Positions 24,880 to 33,109 of a stretch of 43,193 nucleotides of DNA are shown here, piece after piece (position 1 is the first letter of the stretch; each line of letters starts with the position of its first letter). Both the position numbers and the translations under genes were made by a program. The notes below the pieces were generated by a model, which worked only from the letters and a program-made list of their open reading frames with translations, was not told the DNA's origin and did not search any database. This DNA comes from Acidobacteria bacterium RIFCSPLOWO2_12_FULL_68_19. GTDB lineage: Bacteria; Acidobacteriota; Vicinamibacteria; Vicinamibacterales; UBA2999. Location of the stretch: contig MELF01000040.1 of the NCBI GenBank assembly GCA_001767525.1, forward strand, positions 12,919 through 56,111. Direction: 5' to 3'.

Positions 24880-25297
24880 GGGTTCTTGTCGCGCGCAGCC
24901 GCGACAGAATCCTGGGTTGGACTGAATCCGGGCACGGGCGCCGCTATTGGAGTTCGAACGATTCGGCGGCGAGCGGTGCAACGGTCGGGCGGTGCCGACG
25001 GGTCGCCACCGGAGTCACGGTGCCCGCACCGACGGCGCGGGGACGCATCATCGACGGTGATGCAGGTCGCCGCAGTCCCTTCCCCATGGCCGGATCCGGG
25101 GCCTGACACACGCGTCTCCTGACACGTGCGGCGCGCACGTCGCGGACCAACGTCGTCGCGCGCGTCGTCGTGAGCGGCTGGACCGTCGAGACCGGGGTCC
25201 GTTCCGCCGTCAGAAGAGTACGCGCGTGATCGAGATCCGCGCGCCGCGTCGCGCTCCACTCAATCGGAGTAGGATGGATGGCGCAGGAGGCTGCGAC
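24880..25297. other. 418 bp without a recognisable gene
   Basis: Between the toxin-antitoxin promoter and a truncated gene. It holds a 7-bp inverted repeat (TGTCGCG / CGCGACA, near 24887-24906) and several short open frames of arginine-rich composition with no ribosome-binding site or recognisable homology. It probably derives from decayed sequence. Confidence 0.4.
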
Positions 25298-25459
25298 ATG
25301 CGCCTGGGGTCGGTCATCGCGTTCACGCTCATCGTGTTCGTATCCGCGCCTGTCTCGGTCCAGGAGTGGACCGAGTTCCTCAGCCGGGAGGACCGCTTCA
25401 CGTGCAACTTCCCGGACCTCTACCACCACGCGTTTCCGTTCCCGCCGCGGGGCCGCTGA
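25298..25459 (+). pseudogene. Truncated paralogue of the secreted protein gene at 33110
   Basis: Has an AGGAGG Shine-Dalgarno, an ATG and a signal peptide (VIAFTLIVFVSAPVSVQ). The next residues, QEWTEFLSREDRFTCNFPD, line up with QEWIEYASRQDFFSVNFPG at the start of the mature protein encoded at 33110. Similarity then ends and a stop comes after 53 codons, against 213 residues for the full-length relative. The next gene starts 12 bp later, so the rest was lost by deletion. Confidence 0.6.
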
Positions 25460-25471
25460 TCGAGGACGACC

Positions 25472-27004
25472 ATGGCGACCAGTGTCGAGCGCAAGCCCTC
25501 GTCTCCGGCCCTGGCCGCGGTGCCGCTGTGGATCGACGGCGCCCCGGCGGCGTCCCAGACGACGCGGTTCGGTGACGTGATGAACCCCTCGACGGGAGAA
25601 GTGGCGCGCCTCGTGCCGTTCGCCGCGGGCGCCGACGTGGATCGGGCGGTCGCGGCGGCGGCGGCGGCGCTTCCGGCCTGGCGCGGCACGGCGGCGGTCC
25701 GCCGGGCGCGCGTCCTGACGCGCTTCCGCGAACTGGTCGAGCGCGACCAGAAGAAGCTCGCCGCCGTGATCAGCCAGGAGCACGGCAAGGTGTTTCTCGA
25801 CGCGATGGGAGAGGTTCAACGCGGGATCGAGGTGGTCGAGTTCGCCTGCGGCGCGCCGCATCTGGTCAAGGGCGCGTACTCGGACACGGTCGGCCGGGGG
25901 GTCGACGCGTACTCGCGGCTGGAGCCGGTCGGGGTCTGCGCCGGCATCACGCCGTTCAACTTTCCGGCGATGGTGCCGATGTGGATGTTTCCGGTGGCGC
26001 TCGCGTGCGGCAATACGTTCGTCCTGAAGCCGTCGGAAAAGGATCCGTCCGCAAGCGTCGTCCTCGCGGAACTGCTCGAGGAAGCGGGGGTGCCCGACGG
26101 CGTCTTCAACGTGGTGCACGGCGACAGCGAGGCGGTGGACGCCATCCTCCGGCACCCGGGCGTTCAGGCGGTCTCGTTCGTCGGCTCGACGCCGGTCGCC
26201 AAGCACGTGTACGCGACCGCCGCCGCGGCCGGCAAGCGCGTGCAGGCGCTTGGCGGCGCCAAGAACCACGCCGTCGTGCTGCCCGACGCGGACCTGGCGT
26301 TCACCGCCGAGGCGCTGGTCGGCGCCGCGTACGGGTCGGCGGGGGAGCGCTGCATGGCGATCTCCGCCGTCGTCGCCGTCGGTCCCTCGGCCGATCCGCT
26401 CGTCGCGACGCTGGCCGCGCTGGCCAGGGCGCTGAAGGTGGGCCCAAGCGATGCCGAAGGAATGGACATGGGTCCGCTCGTCACGCAGGCGCACCGCGAC
26501 CGCGTGGCCGCGTACATCGACGCCGGGGTCGCCGAAGGCGCCGATCTCGTCGTCGACGGGCGCGGCCTGACGGTTCCGCGGTTCGAGCGGGGGTTCTTCC
26601 TCGGTCCCGCGCTGTTCGACCGCGTCTCTCCCGACATGGCGATCTATCAGGACGAGATCTTCGGTCCGGTGCTCGTGGTGCTGCGCGTCGACACGCTGGA
26701 CCAGGCGATCGATCTGGTGAATCGAAATCCGTACGGCAACGGCGCGGCGATCTTCACCGGCTCGGGCGGCGCGGCGCGCCGCTTCGAAGAGCAGGTCGAG
26801 GCCGGGATGGTCGGCATCAACGTGCCGATTCCGGTGCCGGTGGCGTTCTACTCGTTCGGCGGCTGGAAACAGTCGCTGTTCGGCGACCTCCACGTGTACG
26901 GCCCGGAGGGGATTGCCTTCTACACGCGCACGAAAGCGGTCACGAGTCGCTGGCCGAAAGACGACGCCGGCTCGTCCGGGTTCGTGATGCCGACGCTCGG
27001 ATAG
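25472..27004 (+). CDS. mmsA: CoA-acylating methylmalonate-semialdehyde dehydrogenase
   Basis: 510 residues with GAGGA upstream of the ATG. It matches the MmsA/IolA branch of the aldehyde dehydrogenases. ITPFNFPAMVPMWMFPVALA and VLKPSEKDP form the NAD-binding region. LGGAKNHAVV replaces the usual general-base segment as in this family, the catalytic cysteine is C294 in GSAGERCMAIS, and the C-terminal part carries IPVPVAFYSFGGWKQSLFGD. It converts malonate or methylmalonate semialdehyde with NAD+ and CoA to acetyl- or propionyl-CoA in the cytoplasm, in valine, inositol or beta-alanine breakdown. Here it heads an operon with a tartrate-dehydratase-type enolase and an Ldh-family gene, so its true semialdehyde may come from a hydroxy-acid route. 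Confidence 0.9.
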   Translation: MATSVERKPSSPALAAVPLWIDGAPAASQTTRFGDVMNPSTGEVARLVPFAAGADVDRAVAAAAAALPAWRGTAAVRRARVLTRFRELVERDQKKLAAVISQEHGKVFLDAMGEVQRGIEVVEFACGAPHLVKGAYSDTVGRGVDAYSRLEPVGVCAGITPFNFPAMVPMWMFPVALACGNTFVLKPSEKDPSASVVLAELLEEAGVPDGVFNVVHGDSEAVDAILRHPGVQAVSFVGSTPVAKHVYATAAAAGKRVQALGGAKNHAVVLPDADLAFTAEALVGAAYGSAGERCMAISAVVAVGPSADPLVATLAALARALKVGPSDAEGMDMGPLVTQAHRDRVAAYIDAGVAEGADLVVDGRGLTVPRFERGFFLGPALFDRVSPDMAIYQDEIFGPVLVVLRVDTLDQAIDLVNRNPYGNGAAIFTGSGGAARRFEEQVEAGMVGINVPIPVPVAFYSFGGWKQSLFGDLHVYGPEGIAFYTRTKAVTSRWPKDDAGSSGFVMPTLG

Positions 27005-27005
27005 C

Positions 27006-28169
27006 GTGCGCATCGTCGAGATTCGGGAAGCGACCAAGCCGATCGCGTCCTCCATCCGCAACGCCTACATCGACTTCACGAGGATGACCACCAGCCTCGT
27101 GGCCGTCGTCACCGACGTGGTGCGCGACGGCCGGCGCGTGGTCGGCTACGGCTTCAACTCGAACGGCCGCTACGGCCAGGGCGGGCTCATCCGCGAGCGC
27201 TTCGCGCCGCGCCTGCTCGAGGCCGGCGCGAAGACGCTCGTCGACGACGCCGGGGACAACCTGGATCCCGATCGCGTGTGGCGGACGATGATGGCGAACG
27301 AGAAGCCCGGGGGACACGGCGAGCGCTCGGTCGCCGTCGGGACGATCGACATGGCGGTCTGGGACGCGGTGGCGAAGATCGCCGGCAAGCCCCTGTTCCG
27401 CCTGCTGGCCGAGCGGCACGGCGTCGAGCCCGACCCGCGGGTGTTCGTCTACGCCGCCGGCGGCTACTACTATCCGGACAAGGACGTCGCCGCGCTGCGC
27501 CGCGAGATGCGCAGCTACGTCGATCGCGGCTACACCGTCGTCAAGATGAAGATCGGCGGCGCGCCGATCGACGACGATCGGGAGCGCGTCGAGGCGGTGC
27601 TGGAGGAAATCGGGGGCGAGGCCGAGCTCGCCGTCGACGCCAACGGCCGATTCGATCTGGACGCCGCGACGAGGTACGCGACGATGCTCCGGGAGTACCC
27701 GCTGTTCTGGTACGAGGAGGCCGGCGATCCGCTCGACTACGCGCTCCAGGCGGCGCTCGCCGAGTACTATCCCGGTCCGATGGCGACCGGCGAGAACCTG
27801 TTCAGTCACCAGGACGCGCGCAACCTGCTGCGCTACGGCGGCCTGCGGTCCGATCGCGACTGGCTGCAGTTTGACTGCGCCCTGTCGTACGGCCTGTGCG
27901 AGTACCAGCGCACCCTCGACGTGATGAGGGCCGCCGGCTGGTCGCCGCGCCGCTCTATCCCGCACGGCGGCCACCAGATGTCGCTCAACATCGCCGCGGG
28001 CCTCGGCCTCGGCGGCAACGAGAGCTATCCGGATCTCTTCCAGCCCTACGGCGGGTTTCCAGATTCCGTTCGCGTCGAGGACGGCCACGTCCGGATGCCC
28101 GACCTGCCGGGGATCGGATTCGAGGGGAAGTCGGATCTCATTCGCGTGATGCGGGACCTCGCCGAGTGA
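27006..28169 (+). CDS. tarD: D(-)-tartrate dehydratase, enolase superfamily
   Basis: 387 residues from a GTG one base after the mmsA stop, so it is translationally coupled. The sequence closely resembles the Bradyrhizobium D-tartrate dehydratase as I remember it: NAYIDFTRMTTSLVAVVTDV, GYGFNSNGRYGQGGL, FVYAAGGYYYP, DYALQAALAEYYPGPMATGE. Enolase-superfamily residues are in place: a KMK pair (K180 and K182), metal ligands D211 in VDANGR, E in WYEEAGDP and E in ATGENLF, and the catalytic histidine in IPHGGHQM (H320). It removes water from D-tartrate to give oxaloacetate with Mg2+. A related sugar-acid substrate is possible. Confidence 0.87.
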   Translation: MRIVEIREATKPIASSIRNAYIDFTRMTTSLVAVVTDVVRDGRRVVGYGFNSNGRYGQGGLIRERFAPRLLEAGAKTLVDDAGDNLDPDRVWRTMMANEKPGGHGERSVAVGTIDMAVWDAVAKIAGKPLFRLLAERHGVEPDPRVFVYAAGGYYYPDKDVAALRREMRSYVDRGYTVVKMKIGGAPIDDDRERVEAVLEEIGGEAELAVDANGRFDLDAATRYATMLREYPLFWYEEAGDPLDYALQAALAEYYPGPMATGENLFSHQDARNLLRYGGLRSDRDWLQFDCALSYGLCEYQRTLDVMRAAGWSPRRSIPHGGHQMSLNIAAGLGLGGNESYPDLFQPYGGFPDSVRVEDGHVRMPDLPGIGFEGKSDLIRVMRDLAE

Positions 28170-28174
28170 TCTGT

Positions 28175-28205
28175 CACGGGCCACAGAGACACGAAGACAC
28201 GGAGG
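28175..28205. repeat. Dispersed CACAGAGACAC-type repeat, copy 4
   Basis: CACGGGCCACAGAGACACGA then AGACACGGAGG. It opens with the same 12-mer as the copy at 6529. Its terminal GGAGG (28201-28205) is 7 bp before the TTG start of the next gene and is the only Shine-Dalgarno there. Confidence 0.65.
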
Positions 28206-28212
28206 CGGCTTC

Positions 28213-29285
28213 TTGACACACGAGACGACGACCGACCTGCCCCAGGGTGCATACGATGCCGCGGAGATCCGCCGCTTTGCGGCGGATCTCTTCCGGAGCG
28301 CGGGTCTGGACGGCGACAAGCCCGAGGTCGCCGCGGACGTGCTCGTCGAGGCCGATCTGATGGGCCACACGACGCACGGCCTGGCGCTCGCGCCGCGCTA
28401 CCTGCAGGAGATTGAGAGCGGCTCGATGGCGAAGACGGGCGAACCCGAGGTGATCTCCGACCGAGGCGCTTGTGTGTGCTGGAACGGCCGGCGGCTGCCG
28501 GGGGTCTGGCTCGTCTCGAAGGCCGTCGATCTCGCGCTCGATCGCGTGGCGCAGTACGGCACGGTCACGTCGGCCATCGGCAACAGTCATCACATCGGCT
28601 GCCTGGCGGCGTACCTGCCGCGCGCCGCCGAGAAGGGTTTCCTGATCGTCGTCTCGAGCTCGGACCCGTCGCAGCGGACGGTGGCGCCGTTCGGCGGACG
28701 CGAGGCGCTCTTCACGCCGAATCCGATTGCCGTCGGCATCCCACCGGCGGGGACCCGGTGCTCGTCGATATCAGCGCGTCGATCACCACCAACAACATGG
28801 GGGCACGGCTGGTTCGCCAGGGGCGTCGCTTTCCCGGCCAGTGGGCGCTCGACGCCGCGGGGCACCCGACCGACGACCCGGCGGTGCTCGCCGCGGGCGG
28901 GTCGATTCTTCCGGCGGGCGGCCTGGACCACGGGCACAAAGGCTACGGGTGGGCGCTCGTCGCCGAGGCGCTCACACAGGGTCTGGCGGGCTTCGGGCGG
29001 GCCGACGCGCCGAACGGCTGGGGCGCCTGCGCGTTCGTCCAAGTCGTCGATCCGGCGGCATTTGGGGGGCGCGAGGCGTTCGGGCGCCAGACCGGCTGGC
29101 TGGCCGAGGCGTGCCGCCGGGCCGCGCCGCGCCCGGGCGTGGAGCGGGTGCGCCTTCCCGGGGAGCAGGCGCTCGCGCGCAGACGCGACGCGCTGGCGCG
29201 CGGGGTCGTCATGTATCCGGGTATCATGGACGCCCTCCGGCCATTCGCGGAGCGGTTCGGGATTGAGATGCCGGGTGTTCTCTGA
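28213..29285 (+). pseudogene. Ldh-family (malate/L-lactate-type) dehydrogenase with a single-base frameshift
   Basis: From a TTG at 28213 the frame encodes the N-terminal half: AADVLVEADLMGHTTHGLAL, GNSHHIGCLAAYLPR and FTPNPIAVGIP. From about 28743 the protein continues one frame over, with GDPVLVDISASITTNNMG, RFPGQWALDAAG, GGLDHGHKGYGWALVAEALT and a stop at 29283-29285. Adding one base between 28742 and 28743 would restore IPTGGDPVLV, the family wording, and a normal protein of about 357 residues. Proteins of this family are NAD(P)-dependent 2-hydroxyacid or ketogulonate dehydrogenases. The rest is undamaged, so this is either a very recent mutation or a sequencing/assembly error. It is third in the mmsA-tarD operon. 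Confidence 0.8.
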
Positions 29286-29303
29286 AGGTGTGAGGAGACG
29301 GAC

Positions 29304-30977
29304 ATGCGAATCGCACGAACGGTGGTGCTGTCGCTGTCGATCGTGGTGCTGTGGGCGTCGGTCGGGCCGCAGGCCGCCGACGCGGTGATCCGCGGGACGG
29401 TCGCCGACACGGCGGGCAAGCCGATCGCCGGCGCCCTGGTGAAGGCAACGCTCGGGAGCAAGAGCGTGTCGCGGTACACCGGCGCCGACGGCCGCTACGA
29501 GCTGACGGTCCAGCCCGGCACCTACGCCCTGGCCGCCGAGGCGTTCGGGTTCGCCACCGAGCGGCGATCGAAGGACGCCTCCGAGGCCGGGGCGACCAAC
29601 TTCGCGCTGGCGCCGAGCTGGAGCGTCACCCAGTTCACCGGCGCCGACATCGATCGGCTGATCCCGGACGATCACGCGCCGGCGCAGCTCCTCAAGTCGA
29701 CGTGCATCAATTGCCACGCCCTCGACGTGATGCTGCGCCGCCGCGGCGGGACCGCCGCCGAGTGGCGGGCCTACGTCGAGAAGCAGATGCCCCTGCGCTA
29801 CGGCCGCCCCTACGGCGCGAGCGAGGCCGAGTGGAAGGTGATCACGAGCGAGCTCGAACGTTGGTTCGGCCCGAAGGGCCGGTATTTCGGACCGGGCGCC
29901 GAGCCGCCGAAGCCCGAGCAGGTCCGCCGCCCGAGCATGGCGCCCGAGGTGGCTCGGGCGACCTTCTACGAGTACACGATGCCGAATCCGCGCACCATGC
30001 CGCACAGCCTGGCCGTCGATCGGGCCGGGCGCGTGTGGGTGGCTGGCTGGGACGCGGCGACCAACGCGGTCGTCCGGTTCGACATCGCCTCCGAGCAGTT
30101 CCGCACCTACCCGGTGCCCACGCCCAACGCCGTTCCGCACACGCCCTGCATCAGCCGGGACGGTCGCGTCTGGATGGCGCTCAACGCGCGCGGCACCGCG
30201 AAGGTGGCGATGGTTGACCCGGCGACCGACCAGTTGGCCGAGATCGCATGGGACGAAAAGCAGCCCGGCACGCACAACTGTCAGGAGGACCGCGACGGCA
30301 ACCTGTGGTTCTCCTCGCTCGGTGAGTCCGACGAGGGGTTCTACGTGTACACTCCTGCCACGCGGCGGTTCCGCAGCTACAAGTACCCGCTGCCCGCGGC
30401 GTATCCGGCGGGATCGAAGGCGCTGCGCGACACCGCAGAGGGTGATCCGACGCCGGCCGTTCGCGCCGGGCTGTACGACGCGAAGGTCGATTCGACCGGC
30501 ACCGGATGGGGCGTGACGTATTCGATGGGAATGATTGTCAGCGTGAACCCCAGGACCGGCGAGACGAAGGCGTACTTTCCGCCCGATACGCCGCAGATTC
30601 GCGGCGTGATGGTCGATTCCCAGGACAACGTCTGGTTCGCCGCCTTCGACAACCACAAGGTCGGGAAGCTCGATCCGAGGAGCGGCGCATTCACGTTCTA
30701 CCAGCCGCCGACGACGAAGGCGTCGCCCTACAGCTTCGTCGAAGACACGAGACGGGGCGTCATCTGGTTCGGCGACTTGAACGGCAACAACCTGACGCGG
30801 TTCGATCCGCGCACCGAGACGTTCGTCGAGTACCCGTTCCCGAGCCGCAACGTGAATCCGAGGCTCGGCATCGGGATCGATCCGCAGGGCCGGATCTGGT
30901 TTACCCAGTTCCTGAACGGGCGCATCGGTGCGCTCGACCCGGGGGACATGCCGCCGACGACGACGAGTTCGCGATGA
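29304..30977 (+). CDS. Exported carboxypeptidase-regulatory / cytochrome c / streptogramin-lyase-like propeller protein
   Basis: 557 residues, with a GAGGAG Shine-Dalgarno 18 bp after the Ldh stop. A signal peptide (VVLSLSIVVLWASVGPQAADA) is followed by a regulatory beta-sandwich at about 28-105 (IRGTVADTAGKPIAGALVKA, ADGRYELTVQPGTYALAAEA), haem site CINCH at 134-138, and propeller blades from about residue 230 (HSLAVDRAGRVWVAGWDAA, DRDGNLWFSSLGE, VDSQDNVWFAAFDNHKVGKL, IDPQGRIWFTQFLNGRIGAL). It belongs to the same family as the genes at 16627, 36331 and 41319 but has no small cytochrome gene beside it. The propeller resembles virginiamycin B lyase in fold only, as far as I can tell. Periplasmic redox role inferred. 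Confidence 0.86.
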   Translation: MRIARTVVLSLSIVVLWASVGPQAADAVIRGTVADTAGKPIAGALVKATLGSKSVSRYTGADGRYELTVQPGTYALAAEAFGFATERRSKDASEAGATNFALAPSWSVTQFTGADIDRLIPDDHAPAQLLKSTCINCHALDVMLRRRGGTAAEWRAYVEKQMPLRYGRPYGASEAEWKVITSELERWFGPKGRYFGPGAEPPKPEQVRRPSMAPEVARATFYEYTMPNPRTMPHSLAVDRAGRVWVAGWDAATNAVVRFDIASEQFRTYPVPTPNAVPHTPCISRDGRVWMALNARGTAKVAMVDPATDQLAEIAWDEKQPGTHNCQEDRDGNLWFSSLGESDEGFYVYTPATRRFRSYKYPLPAAYPAGSKALRDTAEGDPTPAVRAGLYDAKVDSTGTGWGVTYSMGMIVSVNPRTGETKAYFPPDTPQIRGVMVDSQDNVWFAAFDNHKVGKLDPRSGAFTFYQPPTTKASPYSFVEDTRRGVIWFGDLNGNNLTRFDPRTETFVEYPFPSRNVNPRLGIGIDPQGRIWFTQFLNGRIGALDPGDMPPTTTSSR

Positions 30978-31080
30978 TCACAGGATGGATCTTTCTCGTT
31001 GAGGACGTAGTCTTCCGTTACGTACGCAGCATCCGGCGCCCCGAGCACGTCGAAGGGCAGCCGGACCGTAGGAGCTCGAT

Positions 31081-32541
31081 ATGATGCACACACGATTTCT
31101 CGCGCTGCTCGCGACCGTCCTGCTCGCCTCCTGCACGCAGGCCCCGCCGGAGCAGCAGATCGTCAACGATGCGGCGGCGGCGCTCGGGGGCGCCGAACGC
31201 ATCTTCGCCGTGAGGACGCTCGTCATCGAAGGGGACGGCACGCAGTACAACCTGGGGCAGGACGTGACGCCCGAGGCGCACGGTCAGACATTCGCGATCA
31301 CCGACCTGAAACAGGCGATCGACGTGGCCGGAAGCCGCATGCGCGTCGAGATGACGCGTCGCCCGAATTTCGCGTACTTCCAGGGGCCGCAGCCGCAGCG
31401 GCAGGTGAACGGCATCGACGGGCAGGTCGGCTACAACGTGGCGCCGAACGGCGCCGCCACGCGCGTGCCGGACGGGGTCGCCACCGAGCGGCGCATCGGT
31501 ATCCTGCACCATCCCATCACGGCCGTGGGTGCCGCCCGCAACGCGATGGCCCAACTCGCCAACCTGCGCACCGAGGCGAATGAATCGCTCGTCGACGTGA
31601 CGACGGCGAACGGCGTCGCCTTCACGCTCGCCATCGACGTCGTGACGAAGCTGCCGACGCGGGTGATCTCGCGCGTGGACAACACGAATCTCGGCGACGT
31701 CGCGCTGGAGACCAGCTTCGCCGACTACCAGGACGCCGGCGGGCTGCAGTCGCCGACGCGGCTCACCGTGAAGGTGGACGACTTCACGACGGCCGAGTAC
31801 CGCGTGGCGAAGCAGACGATCGACGGCGACACCGGCGACCTGGCGGCGCCCTCCGACGCCGTCAAGGCGTCCTCGCCGCCCCCGCCGACCGTGGCGGTCG
31901 AGGAGATCGCCCGCGGCATCTGGTACCTGGCGGGCGGCTCGCACCACAGCGTGCTCGTCGAGTTCGGGGATCACCTGACGCTCATCGAGGCGCCGCAGAA
32001 CGACGCGCGCGCGCTGGCGGTCGTCGCCAGGGCCCGCGAACTGCGCCCCGGCAAGCCGCTGACCGAGCTCGTCAACTCGCACCATCACTTCGACCACTCG
32101 GGTGGCATCCGCGCCGCCGTCGCCGAGGGGTTGACGGTCATCACGCACCAGGGGAACGTGGCGCTCTTCGAGAGCATGGCGAAGCGGCCGCACACGGTCG
32201 TCCCCGACGCGCTCGCGAAGGGCCCGAAGCCGGCCATGATCAAGGGGATCGGCCAGGACACCACGCTGAGCGACAGCGCGATGACGATGCAGCTGCTGCC
32301 GTACTCGGGGCCGCATTCCGAGACGATGCTCATCGCGTACTTCCCGCGGGAGCGGCTGCTCGTCGAGGCGGACGTCTACAACCCGGGCGGGCAGGTGTTC
32401 ATGTTCGCCGGGCCGTTCCTGGAGGAGGTGAAGAAGCGCAACCTCCGGATCGACCGCGTCGTCCCGCTGCACGCGAAGGTGGCGCCGTACGCGCAGTTCG
32501 TGAAGGACGCGTCGCTGCCGGTGCCGACGGCCACCAATTAG
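31081..32541 (+). CDS. LolA-like / metallo-beta-lactamase-fold fusion lipoprotein
   Basis: 486 residues. TAGGAG precedes the ATG at 31081, and the next codon is also ATG. The N-terminus has a lipobox (LLASC at about residues 15-19), so it should be a membrane-anchored lipoprotein. Residues about 25-270 form a LolA-like part (LETSFADYQDAGGLQSPTRL). The MBL domain follows, with HHHFDH at 334-339, a YSGPHSETM histidine, a metal-type aspartate in LLVEADVYNP and a late VPLHAKVAPY histidine. It has the same two-part architecture as the gene at 3964 but is anchored differently. It could hydrolyse an ester, thioester or lactone at the membrane. Substrate unknown. A 200-bp palindrome follows it. Confidence 0.86.
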   Translation: MMHTRFLALLATVLLASCTQAPPEQQIVNDAAAALGGAERIFAVRTLVIEGDGTQYNLGQDVTPEAHGQTFAITDLKQAIDVAGSRMRVEMTRRPNFAYFQGPQPQRQVNGIDGQVGYNVAPNGAATRVPDGVATERRIGILHHPITAVGAARNAMAQLANLRTEANESLVDVTTANGVAFTLAIDVVTKLPTRVISRVDNTNLGDVALETSFADYQDAGGLQSPTRLTVKVDDFTTAEYRVAKQTIDGDTGDLAAPSDAVKASSPPPPTVAVEEIARGIWYLAGGSHHSVLVEFGDHLTLIEAPQNDARALAVVARARELRPGKPLTELVNSHHHFDHSGGIRAAVAEGLTVITHQGNVALFESMAKRPHTVVPDALAKGPKPAMIKGIGQDTTLSDSAMTMQLLPYSGPHSETMLIAYFPRERLLVEADVYNPGGQVFMFAGPFLEEVKKRNLRIDRVVPLHAKVAPYAQFVKDASLPVPTATN

Positions 32542-32578
32542 ATCGCGTTCTTGCGCGAGCGAGAGGACGTAGGACTGT

Positions 32579-32782
32579 CGTTCACACTTCTACGTTCTCT
32601 CTTCTTGGTTCGTGTTCTGGTTCGGTTCCCTCTTCTGACTTCGGCGTTCGAGGTTCGTACGTGGCGTTCGGCCCCAGCCGGACCAGCGGAGCCCCGAACG
32701 AGAATCCCCGAACGAGGAATTCCGAACGCTGAACCGAACCTCGAACACGAACCGAGAAGGAAGAAGCAAGAAGCGTGAACGA
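32579..32782. repeat. Large imperfect palindrome rich in TTC / GAA triplets
   Basis: The left arm opens CGTTCACACTTCTACGTTCT and the right arm closes AGAAGCAAGAAGCGTGAACG, which is its near reverse complement. The best-matched 50 bases include GGTTCGTGTTC / GAACACGAACC and GGTTCGGTTC / GAACCGAACC. Inner parts pair more loosely around a GC-rich centre near 32680. It contains no credible gene and lies just after a gene end, so it could form a very long hairpin in RNA. Confidence 0.75.
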
Positions 32783-32811
32783 CACGTGCTCCTCAACGGG
32801 GGAGGTGCAGG

Positions 32812-33062
32812 ATGCCGCGTCCACGGCCAGCCCTGCTGGCTGCCTTCGTGCTGGCGTCCCTCTCGGGAGCCGGTGAAGCCGCAACCACCTGGTACGTGAA
32901 GGCGGACGCCAAGCCGCTTGCGGCCGTGACGTGGACGCATCGAACAACTACTGGGGCGGCGGAGCGCCGGAGGTGGCGCAGGCGCCACCCGCCGATGTGG
33001 CCGTGAGCGGCAACGTGAAGTTCAGCGCGCCGGCTCATCTGACCGCCGATCCGGCGAGGTGA
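32812..33062 (+). pseudogene. Collapsed secreted beta-helix-type gene (N-terminus joined to C-terminus)
   Basis: A GGGGGAGG Shine-Dalgarno and ATG at 32812 open a signal peptide (ALLAAFVLASLSGAGEAA) and TTWYVKADAKP, a beginning common in right-handed beta-helix proteins. The frame then fails. From 32931, in another frame, codons read VDASNNYWGGGAPEV and later VSGNVKFSAPAHLTADPAR before a TGA at 33060. NNYWG ... P ... DP is typical of the end of beta-helix repeat proteins. The middle is missing, consistent with an internal deletion that left both ends out of frame. Confidence 0.6.
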
Positions 33063-33069
33063 CCGGGCG

Positions 33070-33075
33070 TATAAT
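33070..33075 (+). promoter_or_regulatory. Candidate -10 box for the gene at 33110
   Basis: A perfect TATAAT (in GCGTATAATCGG) lies 35 bp before the ATG. No -35 match is visible at normal spacing. Similar in style to the box at 974. Confidence 0.35.
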
Positions 33076-33109
33076 CGGCCGCGTTGTCCGTGCGCGACGG
33101 GAGGACGTC

